Origin: Gemmatimonadota bacterium
Lineage (GTDB): Bacteria; GCA-2686955
Direction of reading: 5' to 3'
Assembly: GCA_002686955.1 (NCBI GenBank)
Contig: NYZA01000078.1
Span: 1 to 13,580, forward strand
Length of the DNA stretch: 13,580 nucleotides
In this document: one piece after another, positions 1 to 7,587 of the stretch
How the letters are laid out: each line of letters begins with the position of its first letter
Position numbering within the stretch: the first letter of the stretch is position 1
Notes under the pieces: generated by a model
Databases searched by the model: none
Seen by the model: only the letters and a program-made list of their open reading frames with translations
What the model was told of the DNA's origin: nothing
Position numbers and translations under genes: made by a program

Positions 1-635
1 ATGCGCCCCTCGCCGGCGACGATCGCGTCGATCGCGATGAATTGGGGCTGAAGAACGTACTGGAGATCGGCGATCTTGCGGTTCAGGGCGTGGTCGTGGT
101 CGAGCAGGCGGTGGCGGTCGTCCTGGATCCCGATGTAGTTCTTCATGCTGAAGGTCACGGTGGTCCAGGGGTGGGCCTTGAACTTCGGGCAGTTCACGAA
201 GAAATCGGCGCGCGCGACCGGCTCGGGCACGAAGAGGCCGGGGCGAAGCCGTTCCGGGTGGGAGAGGGGGATTTCAACCTGGGAGAGCTCGTCGAAGTGA
301 AAAAGCCGCACGTCTCCGACACGCTGCGCCATGGGGTAGTAATCCGCATGTCGGAATGCGTAGCGCGTGGGCATCGTGATGCCGCACCGTTCGCCGACGG
401 CCAGCTCGCGGATCCGCTTCCCCCGGTCCTTGAGGGCGAGCAGAACCCCTTCGATGAACTCGGGCCGGGTGTAGGCGTGGGGGAATTCCGGCCCGGAGGC
501 CACGACGTTCGGCTTGACGAGCGTTCGCCCGCGGGGGCGCAGATCGAGGGTATCCAGACCCTCACGGATCAAACGGCGTATCCGCCGGCTGTCGTAGCTG
601 TCACAATGGCTCAAGATTACGGTTGGGCGCATCAT
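1..635 (-). CDS. DUF362 family protein, N-terminal part (cut by left edge)
   Basis: The reverse strand has an open frame from a double ATG (635 or 632) that leaves the window after about 211 residues, so the C-terminal part is missing. The translation shows the order of conserved blocks known from DUF362 proteins: LVKPNVV near residues 39-45, a proline-rich 'HAYTRPEFIEGVL' block, NCPKFKAH near 148-155, SMKNYIGIQ near 163-171, and AIDAIVAGEG near 201-210. The function of most DUF362 proteins is not established. Some members carry ferredoxin-like Cys clusters towards the C-terminus, and none is visible in this fragment. The gene is divergent from tag with only 47 bases between starts. No Shine-Dalgarno is seen, but TATCCT lies 6 bases before the first ATG. 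I am confident of the family, less so of the start. Confidence 0.85.
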   Translation of the reverse strand, partial: MMRPTVILSHCDSYDSRRIRRLIREGLDTLDLRPRGRTLVKPNVVASGPEFPHAYTRPEFIEGVLLALKDRGKRIRELAVGERCGITMPTRYAFRHADYYPMAQRVGDVRLFHFDELSQVEIPLSHPERLRPGLFVPEPVARADFFVNCPKFKAHPWTTVTFSMKNYIGIQDDRHRLLDHDHALNRKIADLQYVLQPQFIAIDAIVAGEGR

Positions 636-682
636 GTCGATAGGATAGCCCGTGGAGGCTGGTCCCGATATGATTGCCCGCG
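636..682. promoter_or_regulatory. Divergent promoter gap between DUF362 gene and tag
   Basis: This 47-base gap separates two divergent starts. On the minus strand TATCCT (647 down to 642) lies 6 bases before the ATG at 635. On the plus strand TATGAT (669-674) lies 8 bases before the ATG at 683. Both resemble -10 hexamers, neither has a clear -35 partner, and neither gene has a well-placed Shine-Dalgarno sequence (GGAGG at 654-658 is too far from 683). This would fit transcripts starting at or next to the start codon. It is inference from motif position only. Confidence 0.35.
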
Positions 683-1279
683 ATGAATCCTCCGAAGCGC
701 TGCGCCTGGCCCGGAGTCGATCCGCTCTACGTCGCCTACCACGATGAGGAGTGGGGGGTGCCGGTGTTCGACGATCGCGCCCTCTTCGAGAAGCTGGTTC
801 TCGATGGATTCCAGGCGGGTCTTGCATGGATCACCGTGCTTCGCAAGCGGAAGCGTTTCATCCAGGCCTTCGATCGATTCGAGCCGGAGAAGGTCGCCGC
901 TTTCGACCAGCGCAGGATCGACGAGCTGCTGGCCGACCCCGGCATCATCCGCAGCCGAGCGAAGATCGATGCCGCGATCGGCAACGCGCGGGCATGGCTG
1001 AAGTTGCGTGAGGGGGGGACGAGCTTCTCCGAGCTTCTCTGGTCGTTCACCGAGGGCCGGACGAAGACGAACCGCCGGATGAGCCTCGATCAGATCCCGG
1101 CGGCAACGCCTGAGTCGACGTCCATGGCCAAGGAGCTGAAATCGAGAGGATTCAAATTCGTGGGACCGACGATCTGCTACGCCTTCATGCAGGCGGTGGG
1201 GATGGTGAACGACCACGTGGTGTCGTGTTTTCGCTACGAAGAGCTGATCCGGGAACAAGAAATGGGAGGGCGCCGTTGA
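683..1279 (+). CDS. tag: DNA-3-methyladenine glycosylase I
   Basis: This base-excision repair enzyme removes 3-methyladenine from alkylated DNA in the cytoplasm. The 198-residue product aligns along its length with the E. coli Tag pattern as I recall it: RCAWPG.DPLY.AYHDEEWGVP at the N-terminus, FQAGLAWITVLRKR, a RGFKFVGPTICYAFMQAVG block, and VNDHVVSC near the end. The zinc ligands C7, H20, H178 and C182 are present and match E. coli C4, H17, H175 and C179 at a constant offset of three. The position of E. coli E38 is Asp here (D41, in LDGFQAGL). I chose ATG 683; a TTG at 674 would add three residues but has no support. The stop overlaps the next start (TGATG), so the two genes are probably cotranscribed and translationally coupled. 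Confidence 0.95.
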   Translation: MNPPKRCAWPGVDPLYVAYHDEEWGVPVFDDRALFEKLVLDGFQAGLAWITVLRKRKRFIQAFDRFEPEKVAAFDQRRIDELLADPGIIRSRAKIDAAIGNARAWLKLREGGTSFSELLWSFTEGRTKTNRRMSLDQIPAATPESTSMAKELKSRGFKFVGPTICYAFMQAVGMVNDHVVSCFRYEELIREQEMGGRR

Positions 1280-2199
1280 TGCGAAGGTCCGGCTGCGCCT
1301 GGTTGCTCTTGGCGGCGCTCGCGATCTTCGCCGGAGCGGCTTGCTGGGTGTTCTCCTCGGGTCCGCGGGTCCCGAGCGCCCGAGTGATCGGACCGGAATC
1401 GGTCGCTTATGCCCATCTGCGGGACCTGAGCGGAGATCCGGGGGCCGGGGCTTTCTTACTCCGCCTGCTGGACGAGCTCGGGAGGGTAGAGGAGGCGGCG
1501 GAAGAGGGGGGCGCGCGAGACTGGATCGCCGGGGTTGCGTTTCGATCGGATGTGGGGAAGAGGGCGTTGATGCGGCTCGCCCTCCCCCGGGAAGCGACCT
1601 GTTCTATCGAGGCGGGCGAGGGGAAGCGGGGAACCACCGTTGCGGCCTTGAACGTGTGGCCCTTGGTGCGGCCGGTCGCCGATTTCGTGGAACCTCCGGA
1701 CGGGTGGGTGCTCGGACGCGATCAGGGCACCCTTCTTCTCGCCACCGAGGGCGTTGAGCTGCGGCGGGGCCGGGCACGCTTGTCCGGCGATGGACCGGTG
1801 AACCGCATCGCTCGCCGAATCGAGCGGCTTTCGGAGGACTGGCATCTGCACGGCTGGCTATCCCCGGCCGCGGTCCACCGGGGCGGTCTGGCCGCCAAAC
1901 TAGTCAATTCGAGACTGATCGAGGGGGTCGAGTTCGGCCTCTCCGCGCTCTCCGGGGATGAGCTGAAAGGTGAGATCACCATCGATGCGAGGGACGTCGA
2001 CGCGGCTGTTGGACTCGAACCGGCGCTCCGGCTGATTCTCTTGATGGCGGCGGGTCAGGCTGACGCGCTCGGCCTGAGTCTGGAGCACCGCCAATCCCGG
2101 ATGGAGGACCGGATCGCGTTGGAGCTTGGTCTCTTCGGAATGGACCGCTTCATCGAGGTCTACGGGGACTCCCTGATCGCAAGGCGCACCCGCGAGTAA
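1279..2199 (+). CDS. Unrecognised exported or membrane-anchored protein
   Basis: I do not recognise this 306-residue protein. The ATG at 1279 overlaps the tag stop, and a start there gives a clean N-terminal signal: MRRSG, then a hydrophobic stretch at about residues 6-25 (AWLLLAALAIFAGAACWVF). A Cys at 22 follows AGAA, a poor lipobox, so a signal anchor or ordinary signal peptide is more likely than a lipoprotein. The rest looks like an extracytoplasmic domain: ARVIGPESVAYAHLRDL near 34-50, acidic and basic helices, and few Cys. The opening 'IGPESVAYAHL' and the later 'DGWVLGRDQGTLLLAT' recall DUF3352-like proteins, but I cannot confirm that. It shares a unit with tag and ends 14 bases before the suf promoter elements. 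A longer frame from 1225 would destroy the signal sequence. Confidence 0.75.
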   Translation: MRRSGCAWLLLAALAIFAGAACWVFSSGPRVPSARVIGPESVAYAHLRDLSGDPGAGAFLLRLLDELGRVEEAAEEGGARDWIAGVAFRSDVGKRALMRLALPREATCSIEAGEGKRGTTVAALNVWPLVRPVADFVEPPDGWVLGRDQGTLLLATEGVELRRGRARLSGDGPVNRIARRIERLSEDWHLHGWLSPAAVHRGGLAAKLVNSRLIEGVEFGLSALSGDELKGEITIDARDVDAAVGLEPALRLILLMAAGQADALGLSLEHRQSRMEDRIALELGLFGMDRFIEVYGDSLIARRTRE

Positions 2200-2302
2200 T
2201 CCAAAGAAACCCTTGAAAATCGAGGCGAAAGACCACTATCTTTGGAATCTCGACTATTTTGGTCGTATTGGACTTGGGGCCGACCCGGAAAGATCATTCG
2301 AG
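2200..2302 (+). promoter_or_regulatory. suf operon promoter region and leader
   Basis: This is the only sizeable gap before the regulator-suf gene string. One candidate promoter is TTGAAA (2213-2218), an 18-base spacer and TATCTT (2237-2242), which would start transcription near 2249. A second, weaker candidate is TTGGAA (2242-2247), 18 bases and TATTGG (2266-2271), whose spacer would hold the palindromic box exactly. GGAAAG at 2288-2293 is a plausible ribosome binding site for the TTG start at 2303. I see no terminator hairpin for the upstream gene, so read-through from tag is possible. Confidence 0.5.
2246..2270 (+). promoter_or_regulatory. IscR type 1-like operator
   Basis: The core 2251-2265 reads CGACTATTTTGGTCG, an imperfect inverted repeat with arms CGACTA and TGGTCG. 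The known type 1 IscR box has the core GACTRWWWYAGTC. Bases 2252-2264 match 12 of those 13 positions, and the outer flanks match only 6 of 12. It lies next to or within the candidate promoter of an operon whose first gene is an Rrf2 regulator with three Cys. The likely role is autoregulation by Fe-S-loaded regulator. The match is seen in the sequence; the role is inferred. Confidence 0.6.
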
Positions 2303-2743
2303 TTGCTGAGAATCACCCGCCAAACCGACTACGGCATCGTTCTGCTGAGCCTCATGGCACAGCGGGAGCAAGGCGCCGGAGTCCATACCGCCCGGGGGCT
2401 TTCCGACGCGGCGAGGTTGCCCTTGCCGATGGTCGGCAAGATCCTCACCGAGCTCACCCGTTCCGGGCTCCTCGCCTCGCATCGGGGGACGAAGGGCGGG
2501 TATCGGCTTTCGCGTCCAGCCGCGGCGATGTCGGTGGCGGAGATAATCGTGGCCCTCGAGGGGCCGATCGGCCTCACCGCTTGCCTTCCCGCCGAAGCAT
2601 CGGATTGCGAGCAGAAGTCGATCTGCAGAGTGCAGGGTGCCTGGGCGCGGATCAACAGGGTCGTGCGTGATGCTCTCGAGGGCGTGAGCCTCGCCGAGAT
2701 CAGCGGCGATCGAACCTTGAACCTGAGTGAAATCGAGACCTGA
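2303..2743 (+). CDS. Rrf2-family Fe-S regulator of the suf operon
   Basis: This is a small winged-helix transcription factor of the Rrf2/IscR family, closest to the SUF-associated regulators found at the head of suf operons. With the TTG start at 2303 it has 146 residues and begins [11 protein letters not shown], the typical family start. A helix-turn-helix (about 28-55) is followed by the wing [12 protein letters not shown] (61-72). The ligand loop carries C94, C102 and C108 (C-X7-C-X5-C), likely [2Fe-2S] ligands; E. coli IscR has C-X5-C-X5-[10 protein letters not shown] and the later [20 protein letters not shown] fit the SUF-linked subgroup. The frame is open back to 2213, but that extension would translate the promoter and operator. 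CTG at 2306 is another possible start. The stop is 2 bases before sufB, consistent with an autoregulated first gene. Confidence 0.9.
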   Translation: MLRITRQTDYGIVLLSLMAQREQGAGVHTARGLSDAARLPLPMVGKILTELTRSGLLASHRGTKGGYRLSRPAAAMSVAEIIVALEGPIGLTACLPAEASDCEQKSICRVQGAWARINRVVRDALEGVSLAEISGDRTLNLSEIET

Positions 2744-2745
2744 GG

Positions 2746-4212
2746 ATGGAGACGCCTCGAGAACCGGTCGCGGTCGATGCTGCGCTCAATGAGATCGTCG
2801 AGCAGGAGTATCGCTTCGGTTTCGTATCCGATATCGAAGCCGATTCGGCGCCCCCGGGACTGAGCGAAGAGATCGTCCGCTTCATCTCGGCGAAGAAAGA
2901 AGAGCCCGAGTGGCTGCTCGAATGGCGCCTGGCGGCCTATCGGCGCTGGATCCGGATGGTCGAGCCGAAGTGGGCACATGTCCACTACCCCCCGATCGAT
3001 TTCCAAGAGATCTCGTACTACTCTGCGCCGAAGAGCAAAGAGGACGCCCCCAAGAGCCTCGATGAGGTCGATCCCGAGCTCCTCGAGACCTTCGAGAAGC
3101 TCGGCATTCCCCTTTCGGAACGGGCGGCTCTCGCGGGAGTCGCGGTCGACGCTGTCTTCGACAGTGTTTCGGTAGCGACGACATTCAAAGATAAGCTCTC
3201 CGATCTCGGGATCGTTTTCTGCTCCTTCAGTGAGGCGGTGCGGAACCACCCCGATCTCGTGCGCAAGTATCTGGGGACGGTGGTGCCGCCGGGCGACAAT
3301 TTCTATTCGACTCTGAACTCGGCGGTCTTCAGCGACGGTTCTTTCGCCTACATCCCGGAAGGGGTGCAATGCCCGATGGAGCTGTCGACCTACTTCCGAA
3401 TCAACGCCGCGAAGACGGGCCAGTTCGAGAGAACACTTCTCGTGGCCGACAAAGGGGCGAGGGTGAGCTATCTCGAAGGCTGTACCGCGCCGATGCGGGA
3501 CGAGAATCAGCTTCACGCGGCGGTCGTCGAGCTCATCGCCCTGGAAGATGCGGACATCAAGTACTCCACGGTTCAGAACTGGTATCCCGGCGACAAGGAG
3601 GGAAAGGGAGGAATCTACAACTTCGTGACCAAACGCGGCGCTTGCCGGGGAGCCCGTTCGAAGATCTCCTGGACACAGGTAGAGACTGGATCCGCGATCA
3701 CCTGGAAGTATCCGGGCTGTCTGCTCATCGGCGATGAATCGGTCGGCGAGTTCTACTCCGTTGCGATGACCAACAACAAGCAGCAAGCCGATACCGGTAC
3801 GAAGATGATCCACATAGGAAAGAACACCCGATCGACCATCCTGTCGAAAGGGATCTCAGCGGGCGAAGGGCAGAACGCATATCGCGGCCTGGTCAGGATA
3901 CAGAAGGGCGCGGAAGGCGCTCGCAACTACTCTCAGTGCGATTCGCTGCTTTTGGGAGATCGCTGCGGTGCCCACACCTTTCCCTATCTCGAAGTGCGCA
4001 ATGAGTCGTCGACCGTGGAGCACGAGGCTTCTACCTCGAAGATCGGTGAGGACCAGCTTTTCTACTGTCAGAGCAGAGGTCTCTCGATGGAAGATGCCGT
4101 GTCGATGATCGTGAACGGATTCTGCAAAGAGGTTCTGCGCGAGCTTCCAATGGAATTCGCGGTGGAGGCACAAAAACTGTTGGGCGTCAGTCTGGAAGGC
4201 GCAGTCGGATGA
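2746..4212 (+). CDS. sufB: Fe-S scaffold protein SufB
   Basis: SufB is the core of the SufBCD scaffold on which sulfur and iron are built into clusters. The protein has 488 residues, usual for the family. It holds the typical SufB blocks [47 protein letters not shown], and the parallel beta-helix core with [10 protein letters not shown]. The acceptor Cys and C-terminal ligand residues are intact: C398 in [11 protein letters not shown], and E425-H426-E427 in [14 protein letters not shown]. The spacing equals that of E. coli C405, H433 and E434. ATG 2746 is the only sensible start, two bases after the regulator stop, so translation is probably coupled. Membership of a full BCDSU set makes the call secure. 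Confidence 0.98.
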   Translation: METPREPVAVDAALNEIVEQEYRFGFVSDIEADSAPPGLSEEIVRFISAKKEEPEWLLEWRLAAYRRWIRMVEPKWAHVHYPPIDFQEISYYSAPKSKEDAPKSLDEVDPELLETFEKLGIPLSERAALAGVAVDAVFDSVSVATTFKDKLSDLGIVFCSFSEAVRNHPDLVRKYLGTVVPPGDNFYSTLNSAVFSDGSFAYIPEGVQCPMELSTYFRINAAKTGQFERTLLVADKGARVSYLEGCTAPMRDENQLHAAVVELIALEDADIKYSTVQNWYPGDKEGKGGIYNFVTKRGACRGARSKISWTQVETGSAITWKYPGCLLIGDESVGEFYSVAMTNNKQQADTGTKMIHIGKNTRSTILSKGISAGEGQNAYRGLVRIQKGAEGARNYSQCDSLLLGDRCGAHTFPYLEVRNESSTVEHEASTSKIGEDQLFYCQSRGLSMEDAVSMIVNGFCKEVLRELPMEFAVEAQKLLGVSLEGAVG

Positions 4213-4226
4213 TACCGACAAGAGGG

Positions 4227-4235
4227 TCTGAAACG
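4227..4235 (+). other. Spacer that decides the sufC start
   Basis: AGAGGG at 4221-4226 sits 9 bases before ATG 4236 and is a good ribosome binding site. The in-frame ATG at 4209, which overlaps the sufB stop, would add nine residues (MIPTRGSET) that are absent from typical SufC proteins. I therefore chose 4236. Confidence 0.6.
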
Positions 4236-5006
4236 ATGTTGTTGAAGATCGAGAATCTGAACGCAAGTGTCGCTGGAGAACCGATCCTGAACGGAATCGA
4301 CCTCGATGTCGGCGCGGGGCAGGTGCATGCCGTGATGGGGCCGAACGGATCCGGCAAGAGCACATTGGCGCATGTGCTCAGCGGAAGACCTGGCTACGAG
4401 GTCACCGAGGGGGCCGTGACCTTCGAAGGCGACGATCTGCTCGCTCTCGAACCGGAAGAGCGGGCTCGAGAAGGGGTGTTCTTGGGGTTCCAGTACCCGG
4501 TCGAGATCCCTGGAGTGAACAACAATTACTTCCTGAAGGCGGCCCTCAACGCGATTCGCAAGCACCGGGGCGAAGAGGAACTCGATGCATTCGACTTCAT
4601 CAAATTGATGAAGGAGAGGGCCGCGCTGATGGAGCTCGACGAATCGCTTCTCAGCCGCGCGGTGAACGAGGGCTTCTCCGGCGGCGAGAAGAAAAGGAAC
4701 GAGATTTTCCAGATGGCGGTCCTCGACCCGAAGCTGGCCATTCTCGATGAGACCGACTCCGGACTCGACATCGATGCGTTGCGGGTCGTGGCCACCGGCA
4801 TCAACAAGCTGCGGCGAGATGACAACGCGATCATCTTGATTACCCATTATCAGCGTCTCTTGGACTACGTGCAGCCCGACTTTGTGCATGTCCTCTCCGG
4901 GGGGCGGATCGTGAAGTCGGGCGACAAGACTCTGGCTCTCGATCTTGAGAAGCAGGGTTACGCCTGGCTCGAGACCTCACCCGAAGCCCGGCCGGTGCGG
5001 TCGTGA
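4236..5006 (+). CDS. sufC: Fe-S assembly ATPase SufC
   Basis: SufC is the ABC-type ATPase that dimerises on SufB-SufD and drives the opening of the scaffold for cluster building; it is cytoplasmic and not a transporter. The 256-residue product has Walker A GPNGSGKST (35-43, K41), the Q-loop in FLGFQYPVEIPG, the SufC-type signature FSGGEKKRNEI, Walker B with LAILDETDSGLDID (catalytic E172), and the H-loop H204 in ITHYQRLL. These match E. coli K40 and E171 closely. The start at 4236 leaves 23 bases after sufB. The stop shares GTGA with the GTG start of sufD. Confidence 0.98.
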   Translation: MLLKIENLNASVAGEPILNGIDLDVGAGQVHAVMGPNGSGKSTLAHVLSGRPGYEVTEGAVTFEGDDLLALEPEERAREGVFLGFQYPVEIPGVNNNYFLKAALNAIRKHRGEEELDAFDFIKLMKERAALMELDESLLSRAVNEGFSGGEKKRNEIFQMAVLDPKLAILDETDSGLDIDALRVVATGINKLRRDDNAIILITHYQRLLDYVQPDFVHVLSGGRIVKSGDKTLALDLEKQGYAWLETSPEARPVRS

Positions 5007-6340
5007 CTGCTCTCGCTGCCGGCAAGAAGATCGACCCTTTGCTCGCCGATCTGGATCGAGATGGCCTGGCCGGTGATCCGGATTGGCTCGCGAAGCTTCG
5101 GCGCCGAGCTGCCGCCTCCTTCGATGCGCATGGGCTGCCTACTCCGAAGCAGGAGGCCTGGAAGTACACTGACCTCAGCGCGATCCGCTCGAGAGGTTAT
5201 CGGTGGGGTGGGATCGATGCGGGCGAACGAGCGCGCGATGGCGGCGACTCGATCGAGCACACTCCCTTTGTCGGCCTTGATCCGATCTCAATCGTCTTCG
5301 TCGACGGCGTGTTCGCAGAGCGCCTTTCCGATCTGGGCGTAGCGCCGCGGGGGGTGCGAATCGTCTCGATCGCCGACGCGCTCTCTCGGGGTGAGAGTTG
5401 GGTGCGCGAAGGTCTATCCGCTTTGGCGCATTTCGAGGATCGATCCCTGGTTGCGCTGAACACCGCGTATCTCCGAGATGGCGCGGCGATCTATCTTCCG
5501 GAGAGAGCCGTTGTCGAACGGCCGATCCACGTGCGCTTTCTGTCGTCACGGGAGGCCGCGCACCATCCACGCATGCTCTTTTGCGCCATGAAGGACGCCG
5601 AAGCGACGCTGATCGAGGATTACGCTCCCGGCGCCGATCGGCCCGCCTACTACAACAACGCCGTGAGCGAGCTTTCCCTGGGCGCGAATGCTCGGCTTCG
5701 ACATATCCGGATCGAGAACGAAGCAAGCGCGGCGCATCACACGGCAACCGTGCAGGTTCTCCAGCGGGCGCACAGCCGTTACCAAGGCTTCAATATTTCG
5801 GTCGGCGCCTCGTTGGCTCGAATCGATACGAACGTGGCGCTAAATGAAGCTGGATCGGAAGCCGAGCTCTGGGGCGTGTACTCGGCTTTCGGGAATCGTC
5901 ATGTCGACAACCACACCTTTGTCGATCATACCGAGCCGAGCTGTACGAGTCGAGAGACATACAAGGGCATTTTGGGGGAGCGCGGCAGAGCCGTGTTCAA
6001 CGGTCGAGTTCTCGTTCGACCCGACGCGCAAAAGACCAATGCGGTGCAGAGGAACCAGAATCTTCTGCTCTCGACCGATGCGCGGGTGGATACGAAACCG
6101 GAGCTGGAGATCTATGCCGACGACGTGAAGTGCGCGCATGGAGCTACGGTCGGACAGCTCGATCCGGCTGCTCTCTTCTATCTGAGATCGAGGGGTCTCG
6201 GTGTCGCGGAGGCGCGGGCGGTATTGAGTCGGGCGTTTGTGTCGGACGTTTTGGATCGCATCGGTCAGGAAACGATCGCCAAGAGCCTCGCTTTGGCCCT
6301 GATGCCGGCGGTAGAAGCCAACGGAAAGGAACAGGCATGA
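5003..6340 (+). CDS. sufD: Fe-S scaffold protein SufD
   Basis: SufD is the partner of SufB in the SufBC2D scaffold and is linked to iron delivery into the nascent cluster. The 445-residue protein starts with GTG overlapping the sufC stop. It has the helical N-terminal hallmark TPKQEAWKYTDL (47-58), a divergent central region, and the conserved C-terminal beta-helix: NRHVDNHTFVDH, RAVFNGRVLVRPDAQKTNA, NQNLLLS, and DDVKCAHGATVGQLD. H379 in CAHGATVG corresponds to the functionally important E. coli H360. The last part (AVLSRAFVSDVLDRI) is the helix typical of SufB/SufD C-termini. The stop overlaps the sufS ATG (ATGA). Confidence 0.97.
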   Translation: MTALAAGKKIDPLLADLDRDGLAGDPDWLAKLRRRAAASFDAHGLPTPKQEAWKYTDLSAIRSRGYRWGGIDAGERARDGGDSIEHTPFVGLDPISIVFVDGVFAERLSDLGVAPRGVRIVSIADALSRGESWVREGLSALAHFEDRSLVALNTAYLRDGAAIYLPERAVVERPIHVRFLSSREAAHHPRMLFCAMKDAEATLIEDYAPGADRPAYYNNAVSELSLGANARLRHIRIENEASAAHHTATVQVLQRAHSRYQGFNISVGASLARIDTNVALNEAGSEAELWGVYSAFGNRHVDNHTFVDHTEPSCTSRETYKGILGERGRAVFNGRVLVRPDAQKTNAVQRNQNLLLSTDARVDTKPELEIYADDVKCAHGATVGQLDPAALFYLRSRGLGVAEARAVLSRAFVSDVLDRIGQETIAKSLALALMPAVEANGKEQA

Positions 6341-7587
6341 TTGTGCCCGCCGAACGAGAGCAGGGAGTTTCGCTCGATGTCGTGCGGATTCGCGCTGATT
6401 TTCCCGTGCTCCAGCAGTCGATTCACGGAAATCGGCTTGTTTATCTCGACAGCGCCGCCACCAGTCAAACACCGGAGCCGGTGGTCCGAGCGATCGCCGG
6501 TTTCTACCGAGACGATTGCGCGAATGTGCATCGAGGGGTCCACGAACTCAGCCGGCGGGCGACCGACTCCTTCGAAGGCGCGAGGGAGAAGGTGCGTCAT
6601 TTCATCAACGCGGAATCGACGCGCGAGATCATCTTCACTCGCGGCACGACCGACGCAATCAACCTCGTTGCGCAGACTTTCGGGAGAAGAGCCGTGGGCT
6701 CGGGCGATGAGGTGATCCTCTCCGCTCTGGAGCACCACTCGAATATCGTCCCCTGGCAGATGCTCTGCGACGAGATCGGGGCGCGGCTCAGAGTGATTCC
6801 GATGTTTGATGACGGAACTCTCGATATCGATGCTTACCGTGACCTGATCGGTCCCAGAACGAAGATGGTCGCGTTGGTACACATATCGAATGCGCTAGGA
6901 ACCACCAATCCTATCAAGGAGCTGGTGAGTCTTGCGCACGACCACGGAATTCCCGTGCTGGTTGATGGAGCGCAAGCGGTACCCCACGTTCCGGTGGATG
7001 TTCGGGCGCTGGGCTGTGATTTCTACGCTTTCAGTGCACACAAGATGTACGGGCCGACCGGTATCGGCGCTCTTTATGGACGGGAAGAACACCTGAATGC
7101 GATGCCACCCTATCAAGGCGGCGGCGACATGATTCGACAAGTAACCTTCGAGAAGACGGTCTTCAACGCAATTCCGCACAAGTTCGAAGCTGGAACGCCC
7201 AACATCGCGGGGACGATCGGCATGGGAGCCGCGATCGACTATATCGCCGCGATAGGCCGAGACGAGGTGAGCGCGCACGAAGCGCGGCTCGTCGCGCATG
7301 CCTCGGAACGCCTCTCCAGTATTGGCGGCGTGCGCTTGATCGGCACTGCACGGGAGAAGGTCGGAGTCGTTTCTTTTGTGGTGGAGGGCGCTCATCCGCA
7401 CGATGTGGGAACGATCTTGGACCACAGAGGTGTGGCGATACGTGCCGGTCATCATTGCGCGCAGCCCGTGATGGACCGTTTGGGAATTCCCGCGACGGCA
7501 CGCGCCTCCTTCGGCATCTACAACGATGACGACGACGTCGATGCACTAGTCCGTGCGGTCCTGGAAGTGAGAGAGGTTTTTGCCTGA
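6337..7587 (+). CDS. sufS: Cysteine desulfurase SufS
   Basis: SufS is a PLP enzyme that turns cysteine into alanine and holds the sulfur as a persulfide for cluster building. The 416-residue product starts at ATG 6337, overlapping the sufD stop; the frame is open further upstream, but that part is only a shadow of sufD. The class II (SufS/CsdA) features are YLDSAATSQ, ALEHHSNIVPWQ, the PLP lysine K236 in SAHKMYGPTGIG, and the catalytic C374 in RAGHHCAQP. H355 in HPHD lies 19 residues before the catalytic Cys, at the position of B. subtilis SufS H342, which swaps for a zinc ligand on SufU. E. coli SufS, which uses SufE, has HAYD there. This fits the sufU gene next door. Confidence 0.97.
   Translation: MIVPAEREQGVSLDVVRIRADFPVLQQSIHGNRLVYLDSAATSQTPEPVVRAIAGFYRDDCANVHRGVHELSRRATDSFEGAREKVRHFINAESTREIIFTRGTTDAINLVAQTFGRRAVGSGDEVILSALEHHSNIVPWQMLCDEIGARLRVIPMFDDGTLDIDAYRDLIGPRTKMVALVHISNALGTTNPIKELVSLAHDHGIPVLVDGAQAVPHVPVDVRALGCDFYAFSAHKMYGPTGIGALYGREEHLNAMPPYQGGGDMIRQVTFEKTVFNAIPHKFEAGTPNIAGTIGMGAAIDYIAAIGRDEVSAHEARLVAHASERLSSIGGVRLIGTAREKVGVVSFVVEGAHPHDVGTILDHRGVAIRAGHHCAQPVMDRLGIPATARASFGIYNDDDDVDALVRAVLEVREVFA

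Noticed and set aside
42-686. Plus-strand open frame of 214 codons at the left end
   Set aside because: The minus strand encodes clear DUF362 blocks here; the plus frame is its mirror and overlaps the tag start.
2329-3813. Long minus-strand open frame of 494 codons opposite the regulator and sufB
   Set aside because: The plus strand holds unmistakable regulator and SufB proteins. The antisense translation has no family signature and is a product of GC-rich codon bias.
6130-6336. In-frame N-terminal extension of SufS by 69 residues
   Set aside because: It lies within sufD in another frame and has no family match; ATG 6337 fits both the ATGA overlap and the SufS family start.
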